Shown: piece after piece, positions 31,515 to 42,164 of the stretch
Layout: every line of letters begins with the position of its first letter
Numbering within the stretch: the stretch's first letter is position 1
Origin: Pseudonocardia sp. N23
GTDB taxonomy: Bacteria; Actinomycetota; Actinomycetes; Mycobacteriales; Pseudonocardiaceae
Direction: 5' to 3'
Length of the DNA: 64,000 bases
Assembly: GCF_002583555.1 (NCBI RefSeq)
Contig: NZ_BEGX01000032.1
Location: forward strand, 1-64,000
The notes under the pieces: model-generated
The model's input: the letters and a program-made list of their open reading frames with translations, nothing else
Databases searched by the model: none
What the model was told of the DNA's origin: nothing
Translations under genes and position numbers: made by a program

Positions 31515-32639
31515 TCAGAAGCGCGGGTGCTCGCCCTTGAGCTGCACCCGGGCGCCGACGCCCGTCGGCTCGTCGCCCGTGCCGCGGCTGACCTCGCCGA
31601 GCACCCATGCGGGCACGTGCCGCGCGGTCAGCACGGCCATGGCCCGGTCGACGTCGTCGGGCGGGAGCACCGCGACCATGCCGACGCCCATGTTGAACGT
31701 CTTCTCCATCTCGGAGCGCTCGACGCGGCCACGCGAGGCGATCAGCTTGAACACCGGCGCCGGCGTCCAGCTGCCACGGTCGGCCACCGCGACCAGGCCC
31801 GGCGGGAGCACCCGTTCCAGGTTGCGGGCCAGCCCGCCGCCGGTGATGTGCGAGAACGTCCGCACCCCGGTCTCGGCCGCCAGCGCCAGGCAGTCGCGCG
31901 CGTAGATGCGGGTCGGGATCAGCATCTCCTCGCCGAGCGTCGTCCCGAACTCCTCGACGTGGCCCCCGAGCGGCATCCGCGCGATGTCGAGCAGCACGTG
32001 CCGGGCCAGGGAGTAGCCGTTGGAGTGCAGGCCGGAGGATCCCATGGCCAGCAGCACGTCGCCAGGGCGGACGCGCTCGGGGCGCAGCATGGCCTCGGCG
32101 TCGACGATGCCGACACCCGTCGCCGAGATGTCGTAGCCGCCGTCCTCCATGAGCCCGGGGTGCTCCGCCGTCTCGCCGCCCAGCAGCGCACAGCCGGCCT
32201 GCTTGCAGCCCTCGGCGATACCCTTGACGATCGACGCCACCTGCTCCGGGACCAGCTTGCCGACGGCGATGTAGTCCTGCAGGAACAGGGGCTCGGCGCC
32301 GCAGACGACGAGGTCGTCGACGACCATCGCGACCAGGTCGAGGCCGATCGTGTCGTGCTTGTCCATGGCCTGCGCCACGGCGACCTTGGTCCCGACGCCG
32401 TCCGTGGACGCCGCGAGCACCGGCTCGGAGTAGCGCCCGAGCTTGGGAGCGAACAGCCCGGCGAACCCGCCGATGCCACCGAGCACCTCGGGCCGCGACG
32501 CCATCTCGGCGTGCGGGCGGAAGGCCTCGACGGCCCTCTCCCCCGCCTCGATGTCGACGCCCGCCGACGCGTAGCTGGCCCGCGGGGTCTCCTCGCGGTC
32601 CTGCACATTGTCCTCGGGCACTGTCGGCGTGGGCGGCAT
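31515..32639 (-). CDS. purM: Phosphoribosylformylglycinamidine cyclo-ligase
   Basis: A 374-residue AIR synthetase, step five of purine synthesis (FGAM to AIR with ATP). Motifs are complete: SYASAGVDIEAGERAVE, ASTDGVGTKVAVA (nucleotide binding), VVDDLVVCGAEPLFLQDYIAVG, LGGETAEHPGLM, GSSGLHSNGYSLAR, HITGGGLARNLERVLP and EMEKTFNMGVGMV. ATG at 32639 has AGGAG ten bases upstream; an in-frame ATG at 32684 lacks a ribosome site, and still longer readings to 33329 overlap purF. It lies 274 bp downstream of purF on the same strand. The interval holds only short GC-rich inverted repeats. Confidence 0.95.
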   Translation of the reverse strand: MPPTPTVPEDNVQDREETPRASYASAGVDIEAGERAVEAFRPHAEMASRPEVLGGIGGFAGLFAPKLGRYSEPVLAASTDGVGTKVAVAQAMDKHDTIGLDLVAMVVDDLVVCGAEPLFLQDYIAVGKLVPEQVASIVKGIAEGCKQAGCALLGGETAEHPGLMEDGGYDISATGVGIVDAEAMLRPERVRPGDVLLAMGSSGLHSNGYSLARHVLLDIARMPLGGHVEEFGTTLGEEMLIPTRIYARDCLALAAETGVRTFSHITGGGLARNLERVLPPGLVAVADRGSWTPAPVFKLIASRGRVERSEMEKTFNMGVGMVAVLPPDDVDRAMAVLTARHVPAWVLGEVSRGTGDEPTGVGARVQLKGEHPRF

Positions 32640-32913
32640 GGGGTGATCGCTCCTGACGGCCGCCCGGGGCGACCCGTTCGTCATGGCCGCGACGCTGCGG
32701 CCTGTCTGTGAGGGCCGCGGGTGCGGCCTGTCGTCCGTCGGCCACACGGCCGTCGATCGGTCTCGTGGCCCCGGCCCGCGCCGGGGAGCCGGTCGCGACG
32801 GCGGTCGCCCGCGGGGTCGGGTGACCGTCCGGAGCCGGGATCGCTCGGGATCATCATGACCGGTCACCACCCGGGAGGTCGACCCCCGGGCGGACGCGGC
32901 CGTGTCGTTCCGG

Positions 32914-34518
32914 TCAGGGGCGGCGCAGCGCGTCCGCCGCACCGTAGCCGACCGACAGCGGCGTGGCATCACCAGACGACTCGGCCGCGACACCCACGAA
33001 GCTCGACGTCGCGCCGACGTCGGTCCGGTCGTCGCCGAGCTGTTCGAGCAGATGCTTGCCGAGCCGCGCCTCGTCGGGCAGGGCGATCGGGTACTCGCCG
33101 TCGAAGCAGGCGCAGCAGAGCCTGCTGCGCGGCTGCTCGGTGGCGGCGACCATGTTGTCGATCGACACGTAGCCCAGCGAGTCGGCACCGATCGAGCGCC
33201 GGACACCCTCGACGTCGAGGCCCCCGGCCAGCAGCTCCGCGCGCGTCGCGAAGTCGATGCCGTAGAAGCAGGGCCAGCGCACCGGCGGCGACGCGATCCG
33301 GACGTGCACCTCGAGGGCGCCGGCCTCACGCAGCATCCGCACCAGGGCCCGCTGGGTGTTGCCGCGGACGATGGAGTCGTCGACGACGACGAGCCGCTTG
33401 CCGCGGATGACGTCGCGCAGCGGGTTGAGCTTGAGCCTGATGCCGAGCTGGCGGATCGTCTGCGACGGCTGGATGAAGGTCCGGCCGACGTAGGAGTTCT
33501 TGACCAGGCCCTGCCCGTAGTCGATGCCGGAGCCCTGTGCGTAGCCGATCGCGGCGGGGGTGCCGGACTCGGGGACCGGGATCACCAGGTCGGCCTCGAC
33601 AGGGTGCTCCTGGGCGAGCCTGCGGCCGATCTCGACGCGGGTGGCGTGCACCGACCGGCCCGAGATCGTCGTGTCGGGGCGTGCGATGTAGACGTACTCG
33701 AACACACAGCCCTTGGGCTCGGGGTTGGCGAACCGCGAGCTGCGCATGCCGTTCTCGTCGATGGCGATGAGCTCACCCGGCTCGACCTCGCGGACCATCG
33801 ACGCGCCGACGATGTCGAGCGCCGCGGTCTCGCTGGCGGCGACCCAGCCCCGCTCGAGCCGGCCGAGGACGAGCGGCCGCACGCCGTGCGGGTCACGCGC
33901 CGCGTAGAGGGTGCGCTCGTCGGCGAACACCAGCGAGAACGCGCCCCGGACCCGCGGCAGGACCCGCATCGCGGCCTCTTCGAGGCCGGTGTCGGCCGCG
34001 TCGGCGGCCAGGAGCTCGCACAGCAGGTCGGAGTCGGTGCTGGACCGGAACGCACCACCGGAGATGCCGCGGGCGTTGATCTCGTCGCGCAGCTCCGCGG
34101 TGTTGACGAGGTTGCCGTTGTGGGCCAGGGCGACGCCGCTGCCGGCCGCGGTGGTCCGGAACGTCGGCTGCGCGTTCTCCCAGGTGCTGGACCCGGTCGT
34201 CGAGTAGCGGTTGTGGCCCACGGCGATGTGCCCGCGCAGCGACGACAGCGTCTGTTCGTCGAACACCTGGCTGACCAGGCCGAGATCCTTGAAGACCACC
34301 ATCCGGTGGCCGTCGGACACGGCGATCCCGGCGGACTCCTGGCCACGGTGCTGGATGGCGAACAGCCCGTAGTAGGCGAGCTTGGACACCTCCTCGCCGG
34401 GCGCCCAGACGCCGAACACACCGCATTCGTCGTGGGGAACGTCGTCCTCGGGTGAGCTGTCGGTCTCGGGGTGGTGGGGGGCGGGGTGCTCGTTCCGACC
34501 GGAACTCAACGCACACAC
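32914..34518 (-). CDS. purF: Amidophosphoribosyltransferase
   Basis: A 534-residue enzyme for the first committed purine step (PRPP plus glutamine to phosphoribosylamine). After a 31-residue propeptide comes DECGVFGVWAP, in which Cys32 becomes the N-terminal glutaminase nucleophile. The glutaminase domain includes GHNRYSTTGS and AHNGNLVN; the PRT domain has the PRPP loop VVVDDSIVRGNT. Cys residues in RWPCFYGIDF and RLCCACFDGEYP fit the 4Fe-4S site of the B. subtilis type. The GTG start at 34518 has GAGGAGA very close; TTG at 34509 gives better spacing, so the exact start is open. Confidence 0.95.
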   Translation of the reverse strand: MCALSSGRNEHPAPHHPETDSSPEDDVPHDECGVFGVWAPGEEVSKLAYYGLFAIQHRGQESAGIAVSDGHRMVVFKDLGLVSQVFDEQTLSSLRGHIAVGHNRYSTTGSSTWENAQPTFRTTAAGSGVALAHNGNLVNTAELRDEINARGISGGAFRSSTDSDLLCELLAADAADTGLEEAAMRVLPRVRGAFSLVFADERTLYAARDPHGVRPLVLGRLERGWVAASETAALDIVGASMVREVEPGELIAIDENGMRSSRFANPEPKGCVFEYVYIARPDTTISGRSVHATRVEIGRRLAQEHPVEADLVIPVPESGTPAAIGYAQGSGIDYGQGLVKNSYVGRTFIQPSQTIRQLGIRLKLNPLRDVIRGKRLVVVDDSIVRGNTQRALVRMLREAGALEVHVRIASPPVRWPCFYGIDFATRAELLAGGLDVEGVRRSIGADSLGYVSIDNMVAATEQPRSRLCCACFDGEYPIALPDEARLGKHLLEQLGDDRTDVGATSSFVGVAAESSGDATPLSVGYGAADALRRP

Positions 34519-34634
34519 TCTCCTCGGCTGACGGCGGGCAACACCGTGAGAGGATTCTACGCCGCGCAGGGTCGAGAGCCCATCCCACGGGACCTGCGTC
34601 ACCGATCGCCCCGTCGGGGGAATGCGGTGACCGG

Positions 34635-36914
34635 TCAGTGCTGCGAGCGCCGGACGAGGTCGGGCACCCAGGTCGCGGGGCCGGCATCACCGAACCAGCG
34701 GCCCTGCCCGAGGTCACAGCCCAACCGCCGCAACCGCTCGGCCTGCGTCCGCGTCTCCACCCACTCGGCCGTGACCTCGAGGCCGAGCGCGTGCGCGAGC
34801 TCCACGAGCGCGCGGACGATGCTCTCGTCGTTCGGGTCCGGGGCGGCGTGGCGCAGCCCGTCGATGAACGATCCGTCGATCTTGAGCGCGTGGACCGGCA
34901 GCCGACGCAGCCACGCGAGGCTCGACCAGCCGGTGCCGAAGTCGTCGAGGGCGAGGCGCACGTCGGCGCCGCGCAGCGCCGCCAGCACGTCGAGCGCGAG
35001 CGCCTCGTCGCCCAGGACGGCCTGCTCGGTGATCTCCAGCTGCAGTTTCTCCGGCGGCAGCCCCGACTCGGCGAGAGCCTCCTCGACCGCCTCGACCCAG
35101 CCGGGCGCGACGAGCTGCACCGGCGAGACGTTGACGCTGACATAGGGCGACACCGACCCGAGCGCGGCGTGCCACACCGAGGCCTGCCGGCAGGCCTCGC
35201 GCAGCACCCAGCGGCCCAGCTCGACGATCGCACCGCTGCGTTCGGCCAGCTCGATGAACCGGCCGGGCCCGATGACGCCCTCCACGGGATGCTGCCAGCG
35301 GACGAGCGCCTCCATGCCGAGCACCTGTTCGTCGCGGAGCCGGACGAGCGGCTGGAACGCGAGCCGGAACTCGCCACGCCGGACCGCCTCGGGCAGCCCC
35401 GCGAGGAGGGTGAACCGAGCCGCCTCACCCGCGTCGCGCTCTGGGTCGAACACCACCCGGCGCCCGCCGCCCTGCGCCTTGGCCCACGACAGTGCGACGT
35501 CGGCGGAACGCATCAGCTCCTCGGGGACCGTCGTACCCGTCGGCGCCTCGCTGACCCCGATGCTCGCCGTGACCGTCAACGACCGGCCTGCCAGCTGGAA
35601 CGGCGGCGCCAACGCGTCGAGGAGCCGGTCGGCGAGGGCCTTCACGTCGTCGGCGCCCGTGGTGTCGACGACGAGGACCGCGAAGTCGTCGCCGCCGGTG
35701 CGGGTGACGAGGTGGTCGCCCGCGGCCATCTGCAGCCGGCCCGCCACTGCGAACAGCAGCTCGTCGCCGACGGCGTGACCGAGTGAGTCGTTGACGGCGC
35801 GGAACCCGTCGATGTCGACGGCGCACAGTCCGGCCCGCCGGGCTGCGCCCGGCACGAACGCCTGCCGCAGCTGCTCCTCGGCGACGGCGCGGTTGGGCAG
35901 GCGGGTCAGCCGGTCCTGCGTGGCCGCCCGTTCCAGCCGCGACCGCAGCCGGTGCCGCTCGGAGATGTCCTGGACGATCGCGACGACGCGGTCGGGTTCG
36001 CCGCGGTCGTTGCGCACCAGCGTCGCGTTGACCCGGGCCCACACGACGATCCGGTCGGGCCGCACGAGCCGCACGTCGATCTCGACGCTGTCGGGCCCGT
36101 CGGCTGACGCGACCCGGTGGTAGCTCTCGACGAAGGTCGCGAGGTCGTCGGGGTGGACGAAGTCGGCGGCCGAGTGCGGCAGCTCCGGCGGGTTGTCGAC
36201 GCCGAAGAGCCGGTAGAGGGCGGGATTCACGTCGAGGATGTCGCCGGCGACGCTGCCGACGGCGATACCGACGCGGCCTCGCAGGTAGAGCGCGCGGTAG
36301 TGCAGGTCGCCGTCGGCGAGGACGCGCTGCAGGTCCTCCGCGGGCCAACGGGCGGCGGTCAGCAGGTCCTGACGTTCACTCTCGGCCCGCTCCCGCATCG
36401 CGCCGAGATAGCCGGCGACGAGCTGGTCGAGTGCGGTGGCCAGGCGCCGGGCACCGTCGGGGCCCGGGGTGCCGAGCATTGCCTGGGCGTCGCTGCGGAG
36501 CAGCGCCAGCGTCGGCGGGAGGAGCTCCTCGGGCTGGAGCCCGCCCGAACCGAGCGGCCGGCCGGCCGGTCCGCAGTGGTAGAACGAGGCTCCGATGCGC
36601 CGCGCGGCGGGCGGCCAGAACGGGTCGGCACGCAGTACGGTCGAGAGTCGGCGCAGGAGGGTGCGGAGCTGGCCCAGCGCGGGGCTGCCGGCGCCGGGGA
36701 GGAGATCGGACCAGCGGTCGGCCAGGCGGGTGACGGGGTCGGAGCTCGACGAACCGGTCGTGACGGGTTCCACCGGATCGACGGAGCGCAGGGCTCGGCC
36801 GGTTTCCGGGGTGGCCCTCTCAGCCGGCCCGGGCAGCCGCGCCACAACCATCTGCCCGTCCACCTCCGTCGCCCGGTGCGGGACGACCGCAAGATCGCGC
36901 TCCGCGGGCGCCAT
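34635..36914 (-). CDS. PAS-GGDEF-EAL c-di-GMP signalling protein
   Basis: A 759-residue cytoplasmic protein. After a helical N terminus of about 200 residues comes a PAS domain with PAC motif (about 215-345, ending VVAIVQDISERHRLRSRLE). The GGDEF domain (about 350-510) has DIDGFRAVNDSLGHAVGDEL and RTGGDDF near residue 405; the last acidic residue is D rather than E. The EAL domain (about 520-750) has GMEALVRW, NVSPVQL, LEITEQAVLGD, ALDDFGTGWSSLAWL, KIDGSFI and TAEWVET, all that is needed for phosphodiesterase activity. It can make, degrade or both; GGDDF may reduce cyclase activity. ATG at 36914 follows GGAGGTCAAAG. Confidence 0.92.
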   Translation of the reverse strand: MAPAERDLAVVPHRATEVDGQMVVARLPGPAERATPETGRALRSVDPVEPVTTGSSSSDPVTRLADRWSDLLPGAGSPALGQLRTLLRRLSTVLRADPFWPPAARRIGASFYHCGPAGRPLGSGGLQPEELLPPTLALLRSDAQAMLGTPGPDGARRLATALDQLVAGYLGAMRERAESERQDLLTAARWPAEDLQRVLADGDLHYRALYLRGRVGIAVGSVAGDILDVNPALYRLFGVDNPPELPHSAADFVHPDDLATFVESYHRVASADGPDSVEIDVRLVRPDRIVVWARVNATLVRNDRGEPDRVVAIVQDISERHRLRSRLERAATQDRLTRLPNRAVAEEQLRQAFVPGAARRAGLCAVDIDGFRAVNDSLGHAVGDELLFAVAGRLQMAAGDHLVTRTGGDDFAVLVVDTTGADDVKALADRLLDALAPPFQLAGRSLTVTASIGVSEAPTGTTVPEELMRSADVALSWAKAQGGGRRVVFDPERDAGEAARFTLLAGLPEAVRRGEFRLAFQPLVRLRDEQVLGMEALVRWQHPVEGVIGPGRFIELAERSGAIVELGRWVLREACRQASVWHAALGSVSPYVSVNVSPVQLVAPGWVEAVEEALAESGLPPEKLQLEITEQAVLGDEALALDVLAALRGADVRLALDDFGTGWSSLAWLRRLPVHALKIDGSFIDGLRHAAPDPNDESIVRALVELAHALGLEVTAEWVETRTQAERLRRLGCDLGQGRWFGDAGPATWVPDLVRRSQH

Positions 36915-36945
36915 CTTTGACCTCCGGCGGCCTTTTGACCACCAA

Positions 36946-36990
36946 CAGGTGTCACGGATCATCCATTCAGGTGACAGAGTCGTCACCTGA
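36946..36990. promoter_or_regulatory. Perfect inverted repeat before the c-di-GMP gene
   Basis: TCAGGTGAC (36967-36975) and GTCACCTGA (36982-36990) are perfect 9-bp arms with a 6-bp spacer; a further half-site CAGGTGTCAC is at 36946-36955, 22 bp from the matching base. It lies just after the sterol-carrier gene stop and 53 bp before the PAS-GGDEF-EAL start, so it may be either a terminator or an operator. Confidence 0.5.
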
Positions 36991-36992
36991 GG

Positions 36993-37346
36993 TCAGCGCA
37001 GCGGCAGCAACGTCGCCACCTCCGGTGCGCGCGATCCGGACGCGGTGACCGCGCCTGCGTGAACCGCATCACACCAACCCAGCGTACCCCTGGACAGTGC
37101 CAGCCATGTCCTGGGATCCGTCTCGACGACGTTCGGCGGGTTCCCCCGGGTGTGCCTGGGCCCCTCGACGCACTGCACCGCCCCGAACGGCGGCACCCGA
37201 ACCTCGACCGTCCGACCGGGTGCCCGTTCCGCCAGGAGGGCGAGCGTCTGCTTGACCGCCGCCTTCACCACCGCCCTGCCGGGGTCCGGCCCGCCCGCCA
37301 GCCAGGCGTCGACCGGATCAGCGGTCGCGGGTACCTCGTCAGACAC
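36993..37346 (-). CDS. Sterol-carrier-like conserved actinobacterial protein (Rv0807-like)
   Basis: A 117-residue protein of the bacterial SCP-like group: [82 protein letters not shown]. The conserved core [13 protein letters not shown] is characteristic. In M. tuberculosis the homologue lies between purL and purF as here; its ligand and role are unknown. GTG at 37346 lies within the last codons of purL (8-bp overlap), so translation is coupled. Confidence 0.8.
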   Translation of the reverse strand: MSDEVPATADPVDAWLAGGPDPGRAVVKAAVKQTLALLAERAPGRTVEVRVPPFGAVQCVEGPRHTRGNPPNVVETDPRTWLALSRGTLGWCDAVHAGAVTASGSRAPEVATLLPLR

Positions 37347-39624
37347 CGAAGAGCCTCGGCAGCGTGCCCTCCCACGCCTCACGCATCTCGTCGACCGACA
37401 GCGGGGGCAGCGTGTCGATGCGCAGCCCGTCGCCGCCCGTGGTGCCGATCCGCTCCGCCGGCACCCCGGCGGCCTCGGCCCGGGCCAGGAACGCGTCGGC
37501 GTCGGCCACCGTCACCAGCACCCGGCCCGCCGACTCGCTGAACAGCGCGACGAACGGGTCGAGCCCGGACGGCAGCGCCACCTCGGCGCCGTGCCCACCG
37601 ACGAGGACCGCCTCCAGCAGCGCCTGCGCGAGACCGCCGTCGGACAGGTCGTGCGTACCGGTCAGGACGCCATCGCCGGCGGCCGCGGCCAGCAGCTCGG
37701 CCAACCGCTGCTCGGCGGGCAGGTCGACGGCGGGCGGCAGCCCGCCGAGGTGGTCGTGCACGACGTGAGCCCACTCGCTGCCACCCAGCTCGTCGCGGGT
37801 CTCCCCCAGCAGCACCACGGCGTCGCCCTCACCGGTGAAACCGCTGCGCACCCGGCGGGCGACGTCCTCGATCACACCGAGGACACCGATCACCGGCGTC
37901 GGCAGGATCGCGCGGTCGCCCGTCTGGTTGTAGAAGCTGACGTTGCCGCCGGTGACGGGGATGCCCAGCTGCACGCAGCCGTCGGCCAGGCCGCGCACGG
38001 CCTCCGAGAACTGCCACATGACGTGCGGGTCCTCCGGCGAACCGAAGTTCAGGCAGTTGGTGACCGCGGCCGGGACGGCACCGGAGACGGCGACGTTCCG
38101 GTAGGCCTCGGCCAGCGCCAGCTGCGCGCCGGCGTACGGGTCGAGCGCGGTGAAGCGGGCGTTGCAGTCGGTGGCGACGGCGATGCCGCGGCCGGTCTCC
38201 TCGTCGATGCGCACGACACCGGTGTCGGCCGGCTGCGCCGACGCGGTGTTGCCACGCACGTAGCGGTCGTACTGCTCGGTGACCCAGGCACGGCTGCACA
38301 GGTTCGGGCTGGCGGCCATCCGCAGGATCTCCGCGCGCAGCTCCGTCGGCGCGGCGGGCCGCGGCAGCCGGTCGGCCGCGTCGGCCTGCAGCGCGTCCTG
38401 GCCCGCACCGCGGACGACGGGGCGCTCGTAGACCGGGCCGTCGTGGGCAGCGGTGCGCGGCGGCACGTCGACGACCGTCTCGCCGTGGTGGCTGATCCGC
38501 AGCCGGTCGCCGTCGGTGACCTCACCGATGACGGTGGCGATCGTGTCCCACTTCGCGCAGACGGCCATGAACGCGTCGACGTCCTCGGGCCGCACCACGG
38601 CGCACATGCGCTCCTGCGACTCACTCGACAGGATCTCCGCCGCCGACATGCCCTCCGCGCGCAGCGGGACGGTGTCGAGCTCGACGTACATGCCGCCGTC
38701 GCCGGCGCTGGCCAGCTCGGTCGTCGCGCACGACAGGCCGGCGCCGCCGAGGTCCTGGATGCCGACGACCAGCCCCGCGTGGAACAACTCGAGGCAGCAC
38801 TCGATGAGCACCTTCTCGGTGAACGGGTCGCCCACCTGGACACTGGGCAGCTTCTTGCGCCCGCCCGAGGCGTCGCCTGAGAACGTCTCACTGGCCAGCA
38901 CGGACACGCCGCCGATGCCGTCGAGACCCGTCCGGGCGCCGAACAGGATGATCTTGTTGCCGGTGCCCGACGCGAACGCCAGGTGCAGGTCCTCGACCCG
39001 CATCGACCCGACACACATCGCGTTGACCAGCGGGTTGCCCGCGTAGCTGGCGTCGAACACGACCTCGCCGCCGATGTTCGGCAGGCCGAGACAGTTGCCG
39101 TAGCCACCGACGCCCGCCACGACACCGGGGAGCACCCGCGCGGTGTCGGGCGCGTCGGCCGGACCGAAGCGCAGCGGGTCGGCCACCGCGATCGGGCGGG
39201 CCCCCATCGCCATGATGTCGCGCACGATGCCGCCGACGCCCGTGGCCGCGCCCTGGTAGGGCTCCACATAGGACGGGTGGTTGTGCGACTCGACCTTGAA
39301 CGTCACCGCCCACCCGTCGCCCACCTCGACGACGCCCGCGTTCTCGCCGATGCCCGCGAGCATCTTCGAGCGCATCTCGTCGGTGGTGGTCTCACCGAAG
39401 TAGCGCAGATGCACCTTCGACGACTTGTACGAGCAGTGCTCGCTCCACATCACCGCGTACATCGCCAGCTCGGCGTCGGTGGGGCGGCGGCCGAGGATGT
39501 CGCGGATCCGCGCGTACTCGTCGTCCTTGAGGCCCAGCTCGCGATAGGGCTGCGGCTGGTCAGGGGTCGATGCGGCGCGTTCGACGGAGTCGACGGAGTG
39601 CAGCTGGGGAACGGTCCCGGTCAC
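37339..39624 (-). CDS. purL: Phosphoribosylformylglycinamidine synthase II
   Basis: A 761-residue enzyme of the small PurL type, which forms FGAM together with PurQ and PurS. Visible motifs are [15 protein letters not shown] with the catalytic His, [75 protein letters not shown] and [16 protein letters not shown] at 39624 gives the usual N terminus ([16 protein letters not shown]); no strong ribosome site is present. The partner genes purQ-purS are 10.6 kb away, beyond the polysaccharide and phosphorelay clusters. The frame continuing to 39888 overlaps ugd and is not used. Confidence 0.96.
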   Translation of the reverse strand: MTGTVPQLHSVDSVERAASTPDQPQPYRELGLKDDEYARIRDILGRRPTDAELAMYAVMWSEHCSYKSSKVHLRYFGETTTDEMRSKMLAGIGENAGVVEVGDGWAVTFKVESHNHPSYVEPYQGAATGVGGIVRDIMAMGARPIAVADPLRFGPADAPDTARVLPGVVAGVGGYGNCLGLPNIGGEVVFDASYAGNPLVNAMCVGSMRVEDLHLAFASGTGNKIILFGARTGLDGIGGVSVLASETFSGDASGGRKKLPSVQVGDPFTEKVLIECCLELFHAGLVVGIQDLGGAGLSCATTELASAGDGGMYVELDTVPLRAEGMSAAEILSSESQERMCAVVRPEDVDAFMAVCAKWDTIATVIGEVTDGDRLRISHHGETVVDVPPRTAAHDGPVYERPVVRGAGQDALQADAADRLPRPAAPTELRAEILRMAASPNLCSRAWVTEQYDRYVRGNTASAQPADTGVVRIDEETGRGIAVATDCNARFTALDPYAGAQLALAEAYRNVAVSGAVPAAVTNCLNFGSPEDPHVMWQFSEAVRGLADGCVQLGIPVTGGNVSFYNQTGDRAILPTPVIGVLGVIEDVARRVRSGFTGEGDAVVLLGETRDELGGSEWAHVVHDHLGGLPPAVDLPAEQRLAELLAAAAGDGVLTGTHDLSDGGLAQALLEAVLVGGHGAEVALPSGLDPFVALFSESAGRVLVTVADADAFLARAEAAGVPAERIGTTGGDGLRIDTLPPLSVDEMREAWEGTLPRLFGV

Positions 39625-39676
39625 GACATCAGGGTAGTCGGCCGCCCGGCGCGACCTGCCGCGGCCGAGACCGGTC

Positions 39677-41017
39677 TCACGGCAGGGCCGGCTGCTTCGC
39701 CCCGACGCCGCTCCAGGCGAAACCCGCCAGGCCGACGACGGCGGGATCGAGCAGGTTGCGTGTGTCGACGACGATCGCCGTGCCGACGAGCTCGGCGAGC
39801 CGCGACCAGTCCAGGATCCGGTACTCGGCCCACTCGGTGAGCACGACGACGGCATCTGCACCCCGGGCGGCCTCGTACGGGTCCGCACACACGGTCAACA
39901 GGGCCGGGTCGATCCCGGGCGCCGCTGGGCCGAGCGCGGGATCGTGCCCCGCCAGCTCGGCGCCCGCCTGTCGCAGCAGTGCCGCGACGCGCAGCGCGGG
40001 CGAGTCGCGCACGTCGTCCGTACCGGCCTTGAAGGTCAGGCCGAAGAGCGCGAGCCGCCGCCGGGCGAGGGAACCCGACCGGCTCCCCGTCACCGCGGTA
40101 CGGACCTTGTCGACGATGCGCTGGAACTGACGCGTGTTCGTGTCGATCGTCGCCCGCAGCAGCCGGAACTCGAAGTCGGCCGAGTCCGCCACCTGCAGCA
40201 GCGCGTGGGTGTCCTTCGGAAGGCAGGAGCCACCCCAACCCGGCCCCGGGTCGAGGAATGCCTGCCCGATCCGCCGGTCGTAGCCGATGCCCTCGGTGAC
40301 CGCGTGGATGTCGGCGCCGAGCCGCTCGCACAGCTCGGCCATGGCGTTGACGTAGGAGAGCTTCATCGCCAGGAAGCAGTTCGCCGCGTACTTGACCATC
40401 TCCGCGCTGGCGGCGTCGGTCAGGACAGCGGGTGCGCCGAGACGCGTGAACAGCGCCGCGACCAGCGCAGCGGCGTCCGGGTCGTCCGACCCGACGACGA
40501 CCCGGTCGGGCTTGAGGAAGTCCTCCACGGCCGAGCCCTCGCGCAGGAACTCGGGGTTGCTCACCACCGCGATGTCCGGTCGGCCGAGCATCTCGCCGGT
40601 CCGGGCCGCCGTCCCGACGGGCACGGTGGACTTGTTGACGACGACCGCGCCGGCCGGCAGGTCGTCGCGGATCCCCTCGATCACCGCCTCGACCGCGGTG
40701 AGGTCGGCGACCCCGCCGACACCCATCGGAGTCGGGACGCAGAGGAACACCACCTCGGCGGGCCCGTCGTCGGCCTCCAGCTGCTTCAGCGCGATCCCCG
40801 CCCCGACGACGAACGACAGCCGACGTGCGGCGAGTCCCTCGGCCACCAGGTCGGCGAGCCCGGCCTCGCGGATGCCGACCTCGGCCCGGCGCAGGCGTTC
40901 GATCTTCACGGCGTCGACGTCGGCGCACACGACACGATGGCCGAGTGATGCCAGACAGGCCGCCGTGGTGAGCCCGACATAGCCCGCCCCGACAACCACG
41001 ACGCGCCGTCCGAACAT
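39677..41017 (-). CDS. ugd: UDP-glucose 6-dehydrogenase
   Basis: A 446-residue NAD enzyme converting UDP-glucose to UDP-glucuronate. N-terminal Rossmann motif [18 protein letters not shown] (about 5-22), [40 protein letters not shown], catalytic [10 protein letters not shown] with the nucleophilic Cys near residue 265, and [18 protein letters not shown] in the C-terminal domain. UDP-glucuronate would feed the adjacent decarboxylase-like gene on the opposite strand. It starts 87 bp from that divergent gene, suggesting a shared promoter region at 41018-41104. Confidence 0.95.
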   Translation of the reverse strand: MFGRRVVVVGAGYVGLTTAACLASLGHRVVCADVDAVKIERLRRAEVGIREAGLADLVAEGLAARRLSFVVGAGIALKQLEADDGPAEVVFLCVPTPMGVGGVADLTAVEAVIEGIRDDLPAGAVVVNKSTVPVGTAARTGEMLGRPDIAVVSNPEFLREGSAVEDFLKPDRVVVGSDDPDAAALVAALFTRLGAPAVLTDAASAEMVKYAANCFLAMKLSYVNAMAELCERLGADIHAVTEGIGYDRRIGQAFLDPGPGWGGSCLPKDTHALLQVADSADFEFRLLRATIDTNTRQFQRIVDKVRTAVTGSRSGSLARRRLALFGLTFKAGTDDVRDSPALRVAALLRQAGAELAGHDPALGPAAPGIDPALLTVCADPYEAARGADAVVVLTEWAEYRILDWSRLAELVGTAIVVDTRNLLDPAVVGLAGFAWSGVGAKQPALP

Positions 41018-41104
41018 CGCGACCTGCCTCCCGCTCCATCACCGACCAGATGGGAGCTGTTGGTCCAATCAGGGCACCAGTATCGTCCGATCGTCGTAGA
41101 ACGG

Positions 41105-42157
41105 ATGCGTCGACCCACCGAGGTGCTCGTGCGAGTAGTAGTGACCGGCGGCGCCGGGTTCGTCGGGTCGCACCTCTGCGAGGCGCTGGTCGCCAGGGGT
41201 GACACCGTCGTGTGCCTGGACGACCTCTCGACCGGACGAGCGGCCAACGTCGCCGCGCTGACCGGACACAGGCGGTTCCAGCTCGTCGAGCACGACGTCA
41301 CCACACCGTTCGACGTGGACGGTCGGGTCGACGCCGTGGCGCATCTCGCGAGCCCGGCCTCGCCGGTCGACTACCACGCCAGGCCGTTGCAGACGCTGGC
41401 CGTCGGCAGCCGTGGGACCGAGCACTGCCTGGAGCTGGCCCGGCTCAAGGGCGCGCGATTCGTCCTGGCCTCGACGAGCGAGGTCTACGGCGACCCACTG
41501 CAGCACCCGCAGACCGAGGACTACTGGGGCAACGTCAACCCCGTCGGCCCGCGCAGCGTCTACGACGAGGCCAAACGGTTCGCCGAGGCCCTGTCCGCCG
41601 CGTACCGCCGCACCCACGGCGTGGACGTCGGGATCATCCGCATCTTCAACACCTACGGCCCGCGGATGCGCCCGACCGACGGGCGGGTCGTCTCCTCGTT
41701 CGTGACGCAGGCCCTGCAGGGCGAGCCGATGACGATCCACGGCGACGGCGGCCAGACCCGGAGCTTCTGCTTCGTCGACGACCTGGTCCGCGGCATCGTC
41801 GCGATGCTCGACGGCAGCGAGCCCGGTCCGGTCAACCTGGGCAACCCGGCCGAACGCACGGTCACCGAGCTCGCCGCGCTGGTCCTGGCGCTGACGGGAT
41901 CGACCGCCCCGGTCGTGCACCTCCCGCTGCCCGTGGACGACCCCACCCGGCGCCGGCCCGACATCACCGCGGCCCGCACCCGGCTCGGGTGGGAGCCCAT
42001 GATCGACATCGACGAGGGCCTGCGCCGGACGATCGCGTGGTTCCGTGTCCACGACGACATCCGACCCGTCGTCCTCGACGCGGTCGAACCGCCGCGTGTC
42101 GTCCTGGACGCGGTCTCAGCGCGGCCCGCCGGGGCGCTCGGCGACGCCGGCCACTGA
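41105..42157 (+). CDS. UDP-glucuronate decarboxylase-like SDR enzyme (UXS type)
   Basis: A 350-residue extended short-chain dehydrogenase. VVVTGGAGFVGSHLCEAL (NAD site), HLASPASPVDYHARPLQTL, STSEVYGDPLQHPQTEDYWGNVNPVGPRSVYDEAKRFAE with the catalytic YxxxK, RIFNTYGPRM and RSFCFVDDLVRGI are the marks of UDP-xylose synthases. The substrate UDP-glucuronate is made by the divergent ugd gene. The C-terminal 40 residues are a Val/Asp-rich tail beyond the usual end. Start: ATG 41105 is tentatively chosen; GTG 41129 just before VVVTGG would also fit. It is followed seven bases later by the glycosyltransferase. Confidence 0.85.
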   Translation: MRRPTEVLVRVVVTGGAGFVGSHLCEALVARGDTVVCLDDLSTGRAANVAALTGHRRFQLVEHDVTTPFDVDGRVDAVAHLASPASPVDYHARPLQTLAVGSRGTEHCLELARLKGARFVLASTSEVYGDPLQHPQTEDYWGNVNPVGPRSVYDEAKRFAEALSAAYRRTHGVDVGIIRIFNTYGPRMRPTDGRVVSSFVTQALQGEPMTIHGDGGQTRSFCFVDDLVRGIVAMLDGSEPGPVNLGNPAERTVTELAALVLALTGSTAPVVHLPLPVDDPTRRRPDITAARTRLGWEPMIDIDEGLRRTIAWFRVHDDIRPVVLDAVEPPRVVLDAVSARPAGALGDAGH

Positions 42158-42164
42158 CCCGGCG

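Noticed and set aside
31515..33329. Extended N terminus of PurM up to 33329
   Set aside because: The extension overlaps purF coding sequence, is Arg/Ser-rich without similarity, and a start with AGGAG exists at 32639.
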